Source of the DNA: Dugong dugon
Taxonomy: Eukaryota; Chordata; Mammalia; Sirenia; Dugongidae
DNA: 64,000 nt
Direction: 5' to 3'
NCBI GenBank assembly: GCA_030035585.1
Contig: CM057468.1
Location: 59,392,145-59,456,144, forward strand
Of the stretch, positions 24,096-36,400 are shown piece after piece. The position numbers and the translations under genes were made by a program. Numbering within the stretch: the stretch's first letter is position 1; each line of letters opens with the position of its first letter. The notes under the pieces were generated by a model. The model did no database searches. It was not told where the DNA came from and was given only the letters and a program-made list of their open reading frames with translations.

Positions 24096-25290
24096 TGTTG
24101 TTGTTAGGTGCAGTCTAGTCAGTCCCGACTCGTAGCGACCCTATGTACAACAGAACAAAACACTGCCCGGTCCTATGCCATCTTCACAATTGTTATGCTG
24201 GAGGTCATTGTTGCATCCACTGTGTCAATCCACCTCATTGAGACTCTTCCTCTTTTTCCATCTAATTTGTCAAGCATGATGTCTTTCTCCATGGACTGGT
24301 CTCTCCTAATAACATGTCCAAAGTATGTGAGATGAAGTCTTGCCATCCTTGCTTCTAAGAAGCATTCTGGCTGTACTTCTTCCAAGAAGATTTTTTAGTT
24401 CTTCTGGCAGTCCATGGTATATTCAGTATTCTTCACCAACACCATAATTCAAAGGCATCAATTCTTCTTTGGTCTTCTTTATTCGTTGTCCAGCTTTCAT
24501 ATGCATACGAGGCAATTGAAAACACCATGGCCTGGATCAGGGGCACCTTAGTCCTCAAAGTAACATCTCTGCTTTTTAACACTTTAAAGAGGTATTTTGC
24601 AGCAGATTTGCCCAATGCACTATGTCTTTCGATTTCTTGACTGCTGCTTCCATGGGCATTGATTATGGATCCAAGTAAAATGAAATCCTTGACAACTTCA
24701 ATCTTTTCTCCATGTATCATGATGTTGCTTATTGGTCCAGTTATGAGGACTTTTGTTTTCTTTCTGTTAAGGTGTGATCCATACTGAAGGCTGTAGTCTT
24801 TGATCTTCATCAGTAAGTGCTTCAAGAACTCTTTGTTTTCGGCAAGCAAGTTTGTGTCATTTGCATAACTCAGGTTGTTAATGAGTCTTCCTCCAATCCT
24901 GATGCTGCGTTCTTCTTCAGATAGTCCAGCTTCTAGGATTATTTGCTCAGCATACAGATTGAATAAGTATGGTGAAATGATACAACCATGACACACACCT
25001 TTCCTGACTTTAAACCATGCAGCATCCTCCTGTTCTGTTCAAACGACTGCCTCTTTGTTTATATACAGGTTCCTCATGAGCACAATTAAGTGTTCTGGAA
25101 TTCCCATTCTTTACAATGTTATTCATAATTTTTTATGACCACACAGTCGAATGCCTTTGCATAGTCAATAAAGCACAGGTAAACATCTGTCTGGTATTTT
25201 CTGCTTCCAGCCAAGATCCATCAGACATCAACATTGATAGTCCTTGTTCCACGTTCTCTTCTGAATCTCGCTTGAATTTCTGGTAGTGCC
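24096..25290 (-). mobile_element. RTE 3' arm of the inverted insertion
   Basis: Contains the palm and C-terminal part of the reverse transcriptase and the 3' UTR with its GTTGTTGTTAGGTG end (complement of CAACAACAAC). Frameshifts and stops break the coding sequence. Confidence 0.92.
24433..24996 (-). pseudogene. RTE reverse transcriptase, palm to C-terminus (broken)
   Basis: A 187-residue frame from an RTE reverse transcriptase, which copies LINE RNA at nicked target DNA. Seen in order: CHGCIISPYLFNLYAEQI (the RT block with the SP..FN signature), then SYANDTNLLAENK, where the family's catalytic YADD reads YAND. After these come SIINAHGSSSQEIERHSALG and RIDAFELWCW near the end. The second catalytic aspartate of the YADD box is therefore lost, and the frame begins and ends inside the domain, so it is inactive. 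Upstream RT motifs continue in other frames to about 25285. Confidence 0.88.
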
Positions 25291-25447
25291 ATGTCTGTCA
25301 GTTTTTTGTACAGTGGTGGCTTGCATGTTGTTGTGATACTGGAAGGTATGCCACTGGTATTTAAATACCAGCAGGGTTACCCATGGTGGATAGGTATCAG
25401 CTGAGCTTCCAGACTAAGACAGACTAGGAAGAAGGACCTGGTGGTCT

Positions 25448-26104
25448 ATGTCTGAAAAATTAGCCACTGAAAACCTTATGAATAGTAGTGGAACATTGTG
25501 TAATATAGTGCCAGAAGATGAGCCCCTCAAGTGGGAAGACATTCAAAATATGACTAGGGAAGAGATGTTGCCTCAAAGTAGTGTTGACCTTAGTGAGGTG
25601 GATGGAGTCAAACTTTTGGGACCTTCATTTACTGATGTAGTACGACTCAAAATGAGAAGAAACAGCTGCAAACATCCATTAATATTAGGAATGTGGAATG
25701 TAGGAAGCATGAATCTAGGAAAATTGGAGGTTATCGAAAATGAAATGGAACATATAAAGATCTATATCCTAGGCGTTAGTGAGCTGAAATGGACTGATGA
25801 TATTGGCCATTTTGAATCAGACAATCTTATGGTCTACTATGCTGGAAATGACAAATTGAAGAGGAATGGTGTTGCATTCATCGTCAAAAAGAACATTTCA
25901 AGATCTATCCTGAAGTACAACGCTGTCAATAGTAGGATAATATCTGTATGCCTTCAAGGAAGACCAGTTAATACGACCATTTCTCAAATTTTCACACCAA
26001 CTACTAAGGCCAAAGACGAAGAAATTGAAGAATTTTGCCAACTTCTGCAGTCTGAAATTAATCAAACATGCAATCAAGATGCATTGATAGTTACTGGTGA
26101 TTGA
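25448..26104 (+). pseudogene. RTE AP-like endonuclease (broken)
   Basis: A 218-residue frame covering the exonuclease-endonuclease-phosphatase domain that nicks the target in RTE and other non-LTR elements. Visible motifs: LGMWNVGSMN (about residue 80), ILGVSELKW with the catalytic glutamate (about 107), and near the end ALIVTGD. A stop directly after that GD cuts the family's GD(F/W)N motif; the next codons read NAKVGNKEG. Start codon choice is uncertain because the element may begin translation further upstream. Fragments of the same protein continue in other frames to about 26400. Confidence 0.88.
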
Positions 26105-26504
26105 AATGCAAAAGTTGGAAACAAAGAAGGATTAGTGGTTTGAAAATATGAGCTTGGTGATAGTAACGACACCTGAGATCACATGATAGAATTTTGCAAG
26201 ATCAGCGACTTATGCATTGCAAATATCTTTTTCAACACATAAATGGTGACTATACAGGCAGACCTTGCTGGGTAGAATACACAGGAATCAAATCGACTAC
26301 ATCTGTAGAAAAAGACGATGGAAACGCTCAGTATCATCTGTCAGAACAAGGCCAGGGGCCGACTGTGGAACAGACCATCAGTTGCTCATATGCAAGTTCC
26401 AGTTGAAGCTGAAGAAAATTAGAACAAGTCAATGACAGCCAAAGTATGACCTTGAGTATATTCCATCTGAACTTAGAGACCATTTCAAGAATAGATTTGA
26501 CTCA

Positions 26505-27203
26505 TTGAACACTGATGACCAAAGACCAGATGAGTTGTGGAATGACATCATGGACATCATACATGAAGAGAGCAAGACTTCATTAGAAAGACAGAAAAGA
26601 AAGAAAAGACCAAAATGGATGTCAGCAGAGACTCTGAAACTTTCTCTTAAATGTAGAGCAGCTAAAACCAAAGGAAGAAATGATGAAGTAAAAGAGCTGA
26701 ACAGAAGATTTTAAAGAGCAGCTTGAGAAGACAAAGTAAAGTATTATAATGAAATGTACAAAGACCTGGAGACAGAAAACCAAAAGGGAAGAACACACTC
26801 AGCATTTCTCAACCTGAAAGAACTGAAGAAAAATTCAAGCCTTGAGTTGCAACATTGAATGATTCTATGGGGAAAATATTAAATGACACAGAAAGCATCA
26901 AAAGAAGACGGAAAGAATACACAGGGTCACTGTACCAAAAAGGAATTGGTTGACATTCAACCATTTCCAGAGGTAGCATATGATCAAGAACTGATGGTAC
27001 GTAAGGAAGACGTCCAAGCTGCCCTGAAGGCATTGGTGAAAAACAAAGCTCCAGGAATTGACAGAATACCAATTGAATTGTTTCAACAAACGAATGCAGT
27101 GCTGGAAGTGCTCACTTGTGTATGCCAAGAAATTTGGAAGACAGCTACCTGGCCAAAAGACTGGAAAAAAATCCATATTTATGCCTATTCCCAAGAAAGG
27201 TGA
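26505..27203 (+). pseudogene. RTE linker and RT N-terminal segment (broken)
   Basis: Two frames: 26505-26714 reads the linker between endonuclease and RT (DELWNDIMDIIHEESKTS ... KKRPKWMS), and 26883-27203 reads the beginning of the RT. The latter has KEDVQAALKALVKNKAPG, whose NKAPGID motif is the usual early RT block, then CQEIWKTATWPKDWKKIH. Stops separate the pieces. Confidence 0.82.
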
Positions 27204-27300
27204 TCCAACAGAATGTGAAAATTAAAGAGCAGTATCATTAGTGTCACACACAAGTAAAATTTTGCTGAAGATCATGCAAAAGCGGTTGCAGTAGTATATC

Positions 27301-27889
27301 TACCACTCTGTAGAATAATAAAATTTCCTTATTACTTTTAATATAGATGAGCATTAGCTTCCCACTGCCAACCTATTAGCTGAATGCATTGGACTGATTT
27401 CCTTTTGGAATGATACTCTTAAGTATATACAATAAGATGTGGACAAGGGAAGGTAGAGTCACACTGTTATAAAAATTTGATTAACATAAAAATGCAGATC
27501 TTGTTCTTTTAAATTACGCTAATGTTCAAGGTAATTTCTTCATGTTTAGATAGATGGCATCACAACCATAGTGCTGCAACACAGCACACTGCAATTAACA
27601 CAATACAAAAACTCATTAAATACCAAAGTTTAAGAATGATTTACATTTTTCTTTCTATTATAGCAGGCTTAAAGTTATTCTTATGGTAATACCCCCTTGT
27701 TTATTTTTATAACTGAAAGCTTTCTTAACAGAGAGAGAAAATAAACGTTTGAGTTAAACCTAATATACAGGGAATTGTGTTTAATATTGGATATGCCCAC
27801 TGGAATGTTTTGTTCTAAATTTTCTCATAGAATCCCATATTCTCACCATCGTAGCACTAATGTTTTCTTTTTTTCCACGTTTATACATC
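27301..27889. other. Unassigned intergenic DNA
   Basis: No gene or repeat recognised beyond the RTE end. Confidence 0.5.
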
Positions 27890-28025
27890 TCCCATCAGAC
27901 TGTAAACTTAAGGAAGGCAAAGACCCTAGTTGTCTAGGTCATATCATATCCCTAGTACTTACCACAGTGTCTGGCTCAGAATAAGCTCTCAATAAATATT
28001 TATGGAGTGGATAATTGAATGAACA
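27890..28025 (+). mobile_element. L2 LINE 3' end
   Basis: CAGACTGTAAACTTAAGGAA, ACCACAGTGTCTGGCTCAGA and GCTCTCAATAAATATTTATG are the last blocks of the L2 3' end in sense orientation. Confidence 0.8.
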
Positions 28026-28879
28026 AATACTTCATGATGTAAGAGTAGGTTTAACATTTCAGCTCTAATGTATAAACTCAAAATCCTTGTTTCCCACAGG
28101 ATAACTAAGAAAAACAGACAGATAAATAATCAAGAGAAAATAAAAGTGTATGTGATTTTTTTTCTTTAAGCTTGCAGCTGCTTACAACCTACCTGCAAAG
28201 TTTTGCTCTTATTTCTTTAGGCTCTGAGTATTATTACTTAACCTTATTTTTGTGGTTGTGCTAGGCTGATTCTCATGGTTACAGATGGAGCTAAAATTAG
28301 GTAGAAGTTGGAAGAACAGAGAGAAGAATTGGATTTTTGCCACCAATCTCCACTCTTCACTAACTCTACAGACCATTTTCCAAGACTGGCAATATAGGTC
28401 TCCTTAGAAATAACTGATGAGATTAGGGGAAAAAGAATACAAACCAAATGTCCTGTAAATTTAGGAACAAAAGCCCTCTGATCCAAGCAGAAATTGCTGT
28501 AACATCCTGTACCTGGCTTCATAAAATTCCCAAAGGTAAACACATAATTCAGACAAAGGATACCCTTGGAAACATTTTTCACTTGTTCAGCTTTTAAGAA
28601 TGGCTTTGTGTGAGAGTTTACAATGAATTATATTGAATATTATGGTTTTGTTTAAATGACCTAATTGTTTAGAGTAACATAAAGTAAATCACTTATTTGA
28701 AACAGACAGTTTTTCTATACCTTAGTACCTTTTAAAATTTTCACCAATGATAATAATTCAGTTTGGAGACATGTCTGACTAGTAGAGAATTCTATCCCCC
28801 ATGAGCCACTTCAATCAGCTTCTTAGCTGATGGGCAAAAACCCCCATTTCACAAGCTAAAGTAGAAGGGACATAAAGTG
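28026..28879. other. Unassigned intergenic DNA
   Basis: No gene or repeat recognised. A 112-residue minus-strand frame at 28244-28582 has no domain and no supporting context. Confidence 0.45.
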
Positions 28880-29040
28880 GAATGGGTGGAGAACTGGCCT
28901 AGAAAGCTGAAGATTGGATTATGGCCTTGTCTCTGTCACTTACGGTATATGTGATCCTGGGCGAGTTACAAATAAATGTTCTGCTCCTCAGTCTCTTCAT
29001 TTGTAGCATTGTGACACCCCTTACCTGATGTACTTCATAG
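28880..29040 (+). mobile_element. MIR SINE
   Basis: GGCCTTGTCTCTGTCACTTA, GATCCTGGGCGAGTTACAAA and CTCAGTCTCTTCATTTGTAG follow the sense MIR core. Confidence 0.78.
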
Positions 29041-29075
29041 AAAACAAGATAATGAATATGAAACCCTATTATACC

Positions 29076-29225
29076 GGAGCCCTGGTGGCACAGTGGTTAA
29101 GAGCTTGGCTGCTAGCCAAAATGTCGGCAGTTCAAATGTACCAGCCGCTCCTTGGAAACCCTATGGGGCAGTTCTACTCTGTCCTTAGGGTTGCTATGAG
29201 TCGGAATTGACTCGACAGCAATGGG
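29076..29225 (+). mobile_element. AfroSINE, young, perfect target duplication
   Basis: The 150-bp short form is close to consensus: GAGCCCTGGTGGCACAGTGG head, TTGGAAACCCTATGGGGCAG body, GAGTCGGAATTGACTCGACA tail. It is flanked by identical TATTATACC at 29067-29075 and 29226-29234. The low divergence and intact duplication make it one of the youngest insertions here. Confidence 0.95.
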
Positions 29226-29234
29226 TATTATACC

Positions 29235-29830
29235 CTGAAATGTCATACACATTTGAGATATTACATCTGTGTAACAAGGTAAATGTCAAAGGACTCAAGA
29301 ATGCTGGTCTGGCATTAAGAGACATGATTTGGAAGAATAATAGCTATGGAAATAAAAAGAAAAGAGAATGGTGGCTGAAAAGGAAAAAAGAAGTATTTGT
29401 AATAGAAGCAGAATCAGAAGTCTTAAACTGAAAATCTACAATTGGGAGCAGAAGAAAATAAGAATGCTAGACACACCTAAGACTTTTGTTCATTTGGCCA
29501 AGAATCATAGTATACTTCTTAAATAAAGTCTGTTGTTGCTTAAGATTGTCAGCGAGTGACTTTCAGGTCTGGGGAGAGTTATCACTAAAAAGTTTTGGCA
29601 GCTGACTTTTCTGGGATTGTAACCAATTAAAAATACTTCTCCTTGTGCCCTTGACTGACAGTTTTCCTAAGCCAAGGAGGGGCTTAGAAAGAAAGCCAAA
29701 CCACCAGAAGTATCTTAGGTACTTACAGGCAACTTGCTTTTTCAAGTGGAAGCTGACACCCTCAAAGAAACAACGCCAAGTGAATCAAGTAATTGCATTG
29801 AGCTGTCTTCTTAAATAAAATAATGCAATT
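29235..29830. other. Unassigned intergenic DNA
   Basis: No gene or repeat recognised. Short frames are fortuitous. Confidence 0.5.
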
Positions 29831-31484
29831 GTTGTTGTTGTTGTTAAGTGCTCTAGAGTCGATTATGACTCATAGCGACCCTATGTACAATGGAAAGAAA
29901 CATTGCCTGGCCTGCGCCATCCTCACAATCATTGTTATGTTTGAGCCCGTTGTCAATCCATCTTGTTGTGGGTCTTCCTCTTTTTTGCTGACTTTCTACT
30001 TTACCAAGCTTTATGTCCTTCTCCAGGGACTGGTCCCTCCTGATAACATGTCCAAAGTATGTGAGAAGAAGTCTTGCCATCCTTGCTTCTAAGGAGCATT
30101 CTGGGCGTACTTCTTCCAAGACAGATTTATTTGTTCTTTTGGCAGTCCATGGTATATTTGATATTCTTCGCCCACAACATAATTCAAAGGTATTGATTCT
30201 TCTTCAGTTTTCATTATTCATTGTCCAGCTTTCGCAAGCATATGAGGCAATTGAAAAACCATGGCTTGCGTCAGGTGCACCTTAGTCCCTAAAGTGACAT
30301 CTTTGCTTTTTAACACTTTAAAGAGGTCTTTTGCAGCAGATTTGCCCAATGCAATGAGTCTTGATTTCTTGACTGCTGATTCAATGGGTGTTGATTGTGA
30401 ATCCAAATAAAATGAAATCCTTTACAACTTCAATCTTTTCTCCATTTATCATGATGTTGATTATTGGTTCACTTGTGAGGATTTTTGATTTCTTTACATT
30501 GAAGTATAACCCATACTGAAGGCTGTAGTTTTTGATCTTAATCAGTAAGTGTTTCAAGTCCTCTTTGCTTTCAGCAAGCAAAGTTGTGTCATCTGCATAT
30601 TACAGGTTGTTAATGAGTCTTCCTCCAATCCTGATGCTGTGTTCTTCTTCTTATAGTCCGGCTTGTCAGATTATTTTTTCAGCGTACAGATTGAATAAAT
30701 ATGGTGAAAAGATATAACCCTGACTCACACCTTTCCTGATTTTAAACCACACAGTATTCCATTGTTCTGTTTTAAGGATTGCCTTTTGGTCTATGCACAG
30801 GTTCCACATGAGCACAATTAAGTGTTCTGGAATTCCCATTTTTTGCAATGCTACCCATAATTTGTTATGATCCACACAATAGAATGCCTTTGCATAATAG
30901 TTAATATAAATAAGACACAGGTAAACATCTTTCTGATATCCTCTGCTTTCAGCCAAGATCCATCTGACATCAGTATTGATATCTCTCTTTTCACATCCTA
31001 TTCTGAATCTGGCTTGAATTTCTGGCAGCTCCCTATTGATGCACTGCTGCTCCCTGTCAATATACTTCTGCAACCATTTTTAATGATCTTCAGCAAAATT
31101 TTACTTGTGTGTGTTATTAATTGATATTCTATAATTTCTGCATTCTGTCAGATCACCTTTCTTTGGAATGGGTACGTATACAGATCTCTTCCAGTATGTT
31201 GGCCAGGTAGCTGTCTTCTAAATTTCTTGGCATAGACAAGCGAGCACTTCCAGATTTGCATCTGTTTGTTGAAACATCTCAATTGGTATTTCATCAATTT
31301 CTGGAGCCTTGTTTTTCACCAATGCCTTCATTGCTGCTTGGACTTCTTCGTTCAATACCATTGGTTCTTGATCATACGCTACCCTCTAAAATGGTTGAAT
31401 GTCAACCAATTATTTTTGGCACAGTGATTCTGTGTATTCCTTCCATCCTCCTTTGATGCTTCCTTCATCATTCAGTATTTTGCA
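29831..31484 (-). mobile_element. RTE LINE, 5'-truncated (1.65 kb)
   Basis: On the minus strand it covers the N-terminal RT region to the 3' end. The 3' end is at 29831 (complement of the CAACAA tail) and the truncated 5' end near 31484 (TTCATCATTCAGTATTTT). A possible short duplication, TGCAAT, occurs at 29824-29829 and 31481-31486. Many frameshifts break the coding sequence. Confidence 0.9.
30666..31073 (-). pseudogene. RTE reverse transcriptase fragment (broken)
   Basis: A 135-residue frame with the RT blocks ELPEIQARFRIGCEKRD, INYYAKAFYCVDHNKLW (the family's (F/I)DYAKAFDCVDH with the first catalytic aspartate changed) and KGVSQGYIFSPYLFNLYAEK. The YADD segment lies at about 30590 in another frame with a stop just before it. 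Non-functional. Confidence 0.85.
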
Positions 31485-31486
31485 AT

Positions 31487-33004
31487 AATTCAACTGGCAG
31501 GAGGAAATTACTGTAAAAAGTATAGTTTTTAAAATAAACTCTGTTAACTAGGAAAACAAGGGAAAATTTTCTTAAAACTTCAATTTTTTTGTTTAAAGAA
31601 AAGGCATATTGACAATGTGAATTTGAACTTTAAGAGATTAAAGGTCATATGAACCTAATCTTGAACTATGTTGCCTTTATTTACAATAAATTCACATGAT
31701 AGCCTTCTTTTCCTTTTATGTCCTCTCCATAATGAAGAAGGAAAATATAGATATTAAAAGCAAAGAATGACTTCCATTTATTCTCATAAATAAGTTAGTA
31801 CTACAAATAAGATAGCTACTTGGTAGGTCCCCAGGTAAATGGTCCTGTGGCAAATATTTCTGAGAGCATTTTCCACCTTTACAACCTTCTCTCCTCTTAT
31901 TAGAGTTGTACCCTGAACATTTTCTTGGGCTGTAAAGAAGTGACTAATATCTCCAAAGAATGATGGGTCCCTGAAGTTCTTCCTTTATTCAACTCTCACT
32001 TTTTTCACTCCACTGGTAGTAAAACCTTTTTTTTCTTTTTTCTGAGAGGTGTTAGTGAATCAGTGAACAATCATTGCTAGTCTTCATCATGAATACACCA
32101 ACTCTATGCCAAGGGATCCCCTCACCCTTGGCTGAGGCATCCACATTGCACCACACCTTTTTTCCCCTCCTGCATTTTATGAAGGAAATTTTAGACTACA
32201 GGTGTTTTTAAGAATTTTAAGGGACTACTCAATAACATACATTGGAAATGTTGCTTTGAGTGCGGTTATCATACAAAATATATGACGTATCTGGATCACA
32301 GTTGGACTGCCTTTGAGTCTGCCACTGTCTAAATATAGACTTAACTAATTTTATGACTGTTCAGTTAACCATTTTCACCAAATATCTCACTTCTCTCAAT
32401 ATAATCCTTTCACTTTTTTGGGGGGAAGGGAATAACAACTTTCACCCCCAAACACATTAAATGGACCCAATAAATAAATACTATTTTAACAAGATACTTT
32501 CAAAAGTCACACTTCCCTACTTACTTAACTCAATAGTTTCTAGTACAAGAATATCATATGGAACAAGTTTAAATTGAGCATCATGTTTGGATGAAACAAC
32601 ACTTTTGCTCTGTGTTACTATGCCAAGCGAGATGAATGAAGAGGTGGCGTCTTCTGAATCTTCAGTCTATTTTGTAATTTTTTTTTCCCCACGTGTTTTG
32701 AATTGCTCTCAGATTTGACCTTTATTTTGTTATAACCTCAAAGAAAATAAAAAACAATTTTTCCAGCATATCCGGCTCCTATATCAAATGCCTATCTGAA
32801 AGGCAAGCACTATCTACCACCCCTTACCCAATTGCTTCCCTCTTTGGTGAGCATACATAGCATTCATTACATAACCTTTTCTGTTCAAAACTGCATTTTA
32901 CTTTCACTTTATTGTTTATTGCTTTTGTAAACTTGTTTTTGTTGTTCACTTGATGTATTTTCCAATCTATAAAAATTGCTTGGATATTTTGTTTTTTTTC
33001 ATTT
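31487..33004. other. Unassigned intergenic DNA
   Basis: No gene or named repeat recognised across about 1.5 kb. Confidence 0.45.
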
Positions 33005-33459
33005 ACTTGTCTTATTTTGTTTTATTTTTTTGTGGTTGTCGAGGATATACATAGAAGAACATACACCAGTTCAACAATTTCTATATGTACAATTCTGTGA
33101 CATTGATTACATTCTTCAAGTTGTGCAACCATTCTCAGACTCCTTTTCCAAACTGTTCTTTCTCCATTAATATGAACTCACTGCCCCCTGAGTTTCCTAT
33201 CTAATATTTTGAGCTGCTGTTGTCAATTTGATCCCATATAGATAGTTCTTAAAAGGGCACCGTGTTCAAGGAAGACATTCCTTAGTAATTAAGCTAATCT
33301 ATTGTTAAAGATTTCAAGGAATATTTTCGGTTTAAGGTTTAAAGATTATCTCAGGCAAATAGTTTTGTTGTTTCATCCAGCCTCAATGTCTCTAGAAAGT
33401 CTAGATTCCGTGAAAATTTGAAATTCTGATCTGAATTATCTCCCCTTTGGTTAGTATTC

Positions 33460-36400
33460 ATCTGTCAATCCACCACTCGTCTGTCACTTTGTTGTACTGT
33501 GGTGGCTTATGTGTTGCTGTGATGCTGGAAGTTACACCACTAATATTTCAAATACTAGCAGGGTCAACCATGGTGGACAAGTTATAGTTGAGCTTCCTGA
33601 CTAAGACAGACTGAGAAGAAGGACCTGATGATCTACTTCTGAAAAAAATTGTCCAGTGAAAAACTTATGGTCAGCAGTGGAACACTGATATAGTGCTGGA
33701 AGATGAGCTTCTCAGGTTGTAAATCACTCAAAGTATGATTGAGGAAGAGCTACTTCCTCAAAGTAGAGTCAGTCTTAATGACGTGCATGGAGTAAAGCTT
33801 TTGGGACATTCATTTACTGATGTGGCTTGACTTGAAATGAGGAGAAACAGCTGCAAACATCCATTAATAATGGGAATGTGGAATGTACGAAGTATGAATA
33901 AAGTAAAATTGGAAGTTGTCAAAATTGAAATGGTACACTTGAAGATAGATATCCTAGGCATTAGTGAGCTGAAATAAACTGTTGTTGGCCATTTTGAACT
34001 AGACAATAATGGTTTACTATGCCGAGAATGATAAATTGAAGAGGAATGGCATCACATCCATTGTCAAAAAGGACATTTGAAGAGCTATCCTGAGGTAAAA
34101 CGCTGTCAGTAACAGGATAATATTCATACACTTACAAGGAAGACCAGTTAATACAACTATCATTCAAATTTATGCACTAACTATAGTGCCAAAGATGAAG
34201 AAATTGAAAATTTTTACCAACTTCTAAAGTCTGAAATTGATCAAACATACAAACAAGATGCATTGGTCATTATTAGTAATTGGAATGTGAAAGTTGGAAA
34301 CAAAGAAGAAGGCTCAGTAGTTGGGAAACATGGCCATGGTGATAGAAACAGCACTGGACATTGTTTGATAGAATTTTGTAAGACCAATGACTTCATAAGA
34401 AATACTGTTTTTCAACAACATAAATAACAACTATACATGTGGACCTTGCTGGATGGGATACACAGGAATCAAATTGACTGTATCTGTGAAAGAGCTGATG
34501 GAGAAGCTCAATATCATCAGTCAGAACAAGGCCAGGGGCTGACTGTGGAATAAGTCATTAATTGTTCATATGCAAGTTCAAGTTGAAGCTGAAGAAAATT
34601 AAAACAAGCCCATAAGAGCCAAAGTATAACCTTGAGTATATCCCACCTGAATTTATAGACCATCTCAAGAGTAGATTTGACACATTGAACACTAATGATT
34701 GAAGACCAGATGAGTTGTGGAATGACATCAAGGACATCATACATGAATAAAGCAAGATGTCATTTAAAAGACTGAAAAGAAAGAAAAGACCACAATAGAT
34801 GCCAGAAGAGACTCTGAAACTTGCTTTTGTACATACAGTAGCTAAATGGAAAGGAAAAAATAATGAAGTAGAAGAGATGAAGGAAGGATTTCAAAGGGTA
34901 GCTCGAAAAGATAAGGTAAAATATGATAATGAAATATGCAAAGACCTGGAGTTAGAAAACTGAAAAGGAAAAACACACTCAGCATTTTCAAGCTGAAAGC
35001 TCTGAAGAAAAAATTCAAGCCTTGTGTTGTAATACTGAAGGACTCTATGGATAAAAAAATTGAATGATGCAGGAAGCATTGAAAGAGGATGGAAGGAATA
35101 CACAGTTGCTGTACCAGAAAGAATTGTCGATGTTCAGTCATTTCATGAGGTAGTGTTACTGAACCCTAGAAGGTGGATCCTTGTCCAGTGCGCTCAGACT
35201 TGCCAATTATCTGGACACTGGTCTTTGAGAGAGAGAAAGTAACTTTATTGCAATGTACAGAGCAAGGAGCTGGGAGGAATTTCCTCAGATCCGGGATTCT
35301 CGAGCTATGGGCAGGCAGGGCTTATATGTGATTTGGGCAGTAAGATGGCAGCCACACAAGTGTTCTGGGGAAGGAAAACTCTAGAAGGTGGCCAGGAAAC
35401 AGGAGGTGATGTGGTTCTTGTCGGACCTCTCGCTTCAAAATAGGGTCTGGGTGATTCTTTTCCTTCTGATTCCTTCCTCCTGTTGCTGCATCCTTTATCA
35501 AGGTCAATTAGCAGTCACAGCTGGCCCTTCTGTGCATGTGGGGTGGGCCAAATCTGATTTGGGCTAGTTTAAGGACTAATGGAAATTTACTGGCATTAGT
35601 AAGGTCAGGTTACAGCAGCATATGATCAAGAACCAATGGTACTGAAGGAAGAAGTCCTAGCTTCTTCCTTGGCATTGGTGAAAAACAAGGCTCCAGGAAT
35701 TGATGAAATACCAGTTGAGATGTTTCAACAAACAGACGCAACGGTGGAAAAATTCACTTGTCTTGCCAAGAAATTTGGAAGACAGCTACCTGGCCAACAG
35801 ACTGGAAGAAATCTGTATATGTGCCCATTCTAGAGAAAGATGATCCAACAGAATGTGGAAAGTATAGAACAATATCATTAATAGCACATGCAAGTGAAAT
35901 TTTGCCGAAGATAATTAGAAAAAGGTTGCAGTAGTACATGGAACTGCCAGAAATTCAAGCCAGATTCAGAAGAGGACGTGGAATGAGGGATATCACTGCT
36001 GATGTCAGATGGATCTTGGCTCAAAGCAGAGAATATCAGAAAGATGTTTAACTATGTTTTATTGACTACGCAAAGGCATTCAACTGTGTGAATCATAAGA
36101 AATTATGGATAACATTGCGAAGAATAGGAATTCCAGAACATTTAATTGTGCTCATGCAAAGCCTGTACATAGACCAAGAGGCAGCCATTCAAACAGAACA
36201 AGGGAATACTGCGTGGTTCAAAATCATGAAAGGTGTGTGTCAGGGTTGTATCCTTTCACCATACTTATTCAATCTGTATGCTGAGCAAATAATCTGAGAA
36301 GCTGTGCTATATGGAGAAGAACACAGCATCAGATTGGAGGAAGACTCATTAACAACCTGCCATATGCAGATGACACCACCTTCCTTGCTGAAAGTGAAGA

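Larger units (their letters stand above)
24096..27300. mobile_element. RTE LINE with inverted 5' portion (twin-priming structure)
   Basis: A minus-strand 3' part (24096-25290) meets a plus-strand 5' part (25291-27300) head to head. Compared with the full-length copy at 33460-37090, the minus part starts at the ACTACCAGAAATTCAAG block. The plus part stops at GTTGCAGTAGTATATC, which lies directly before that block in the intact element (about ten bases are missing). Together they make almost the whole 3.2-kb element. This is the arrangement produced when a second primer invades during target-primed reverse transcription. No clear target duplication is visible. Confidence 0.85.
25291..27300 (+). 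mobile_element. RTE 5' arm of the inverted insertion
   Basis: Begins about 20 bases inside the 5' end defined by the copy at 33460 (GTCTGTCAG against GTCTGTCAC). It carries the 5' UTR, the endonuclease and the N-terminal part of the RT, and ends at GTTGCAGTAGTATATC. The 5' UTR block at 25430-25481 is the one that also occurs in the long AfroSINE form. Confidence 0.9.

Noticed and set aside
24096-27300. Two independent head-to-head RTE insertions
   Set aside because: The breakpoints are complementary to within about ten bases in the reference copy, which a single twin-priming event explains more simply. The missing clear target duplication leaves some doubt.
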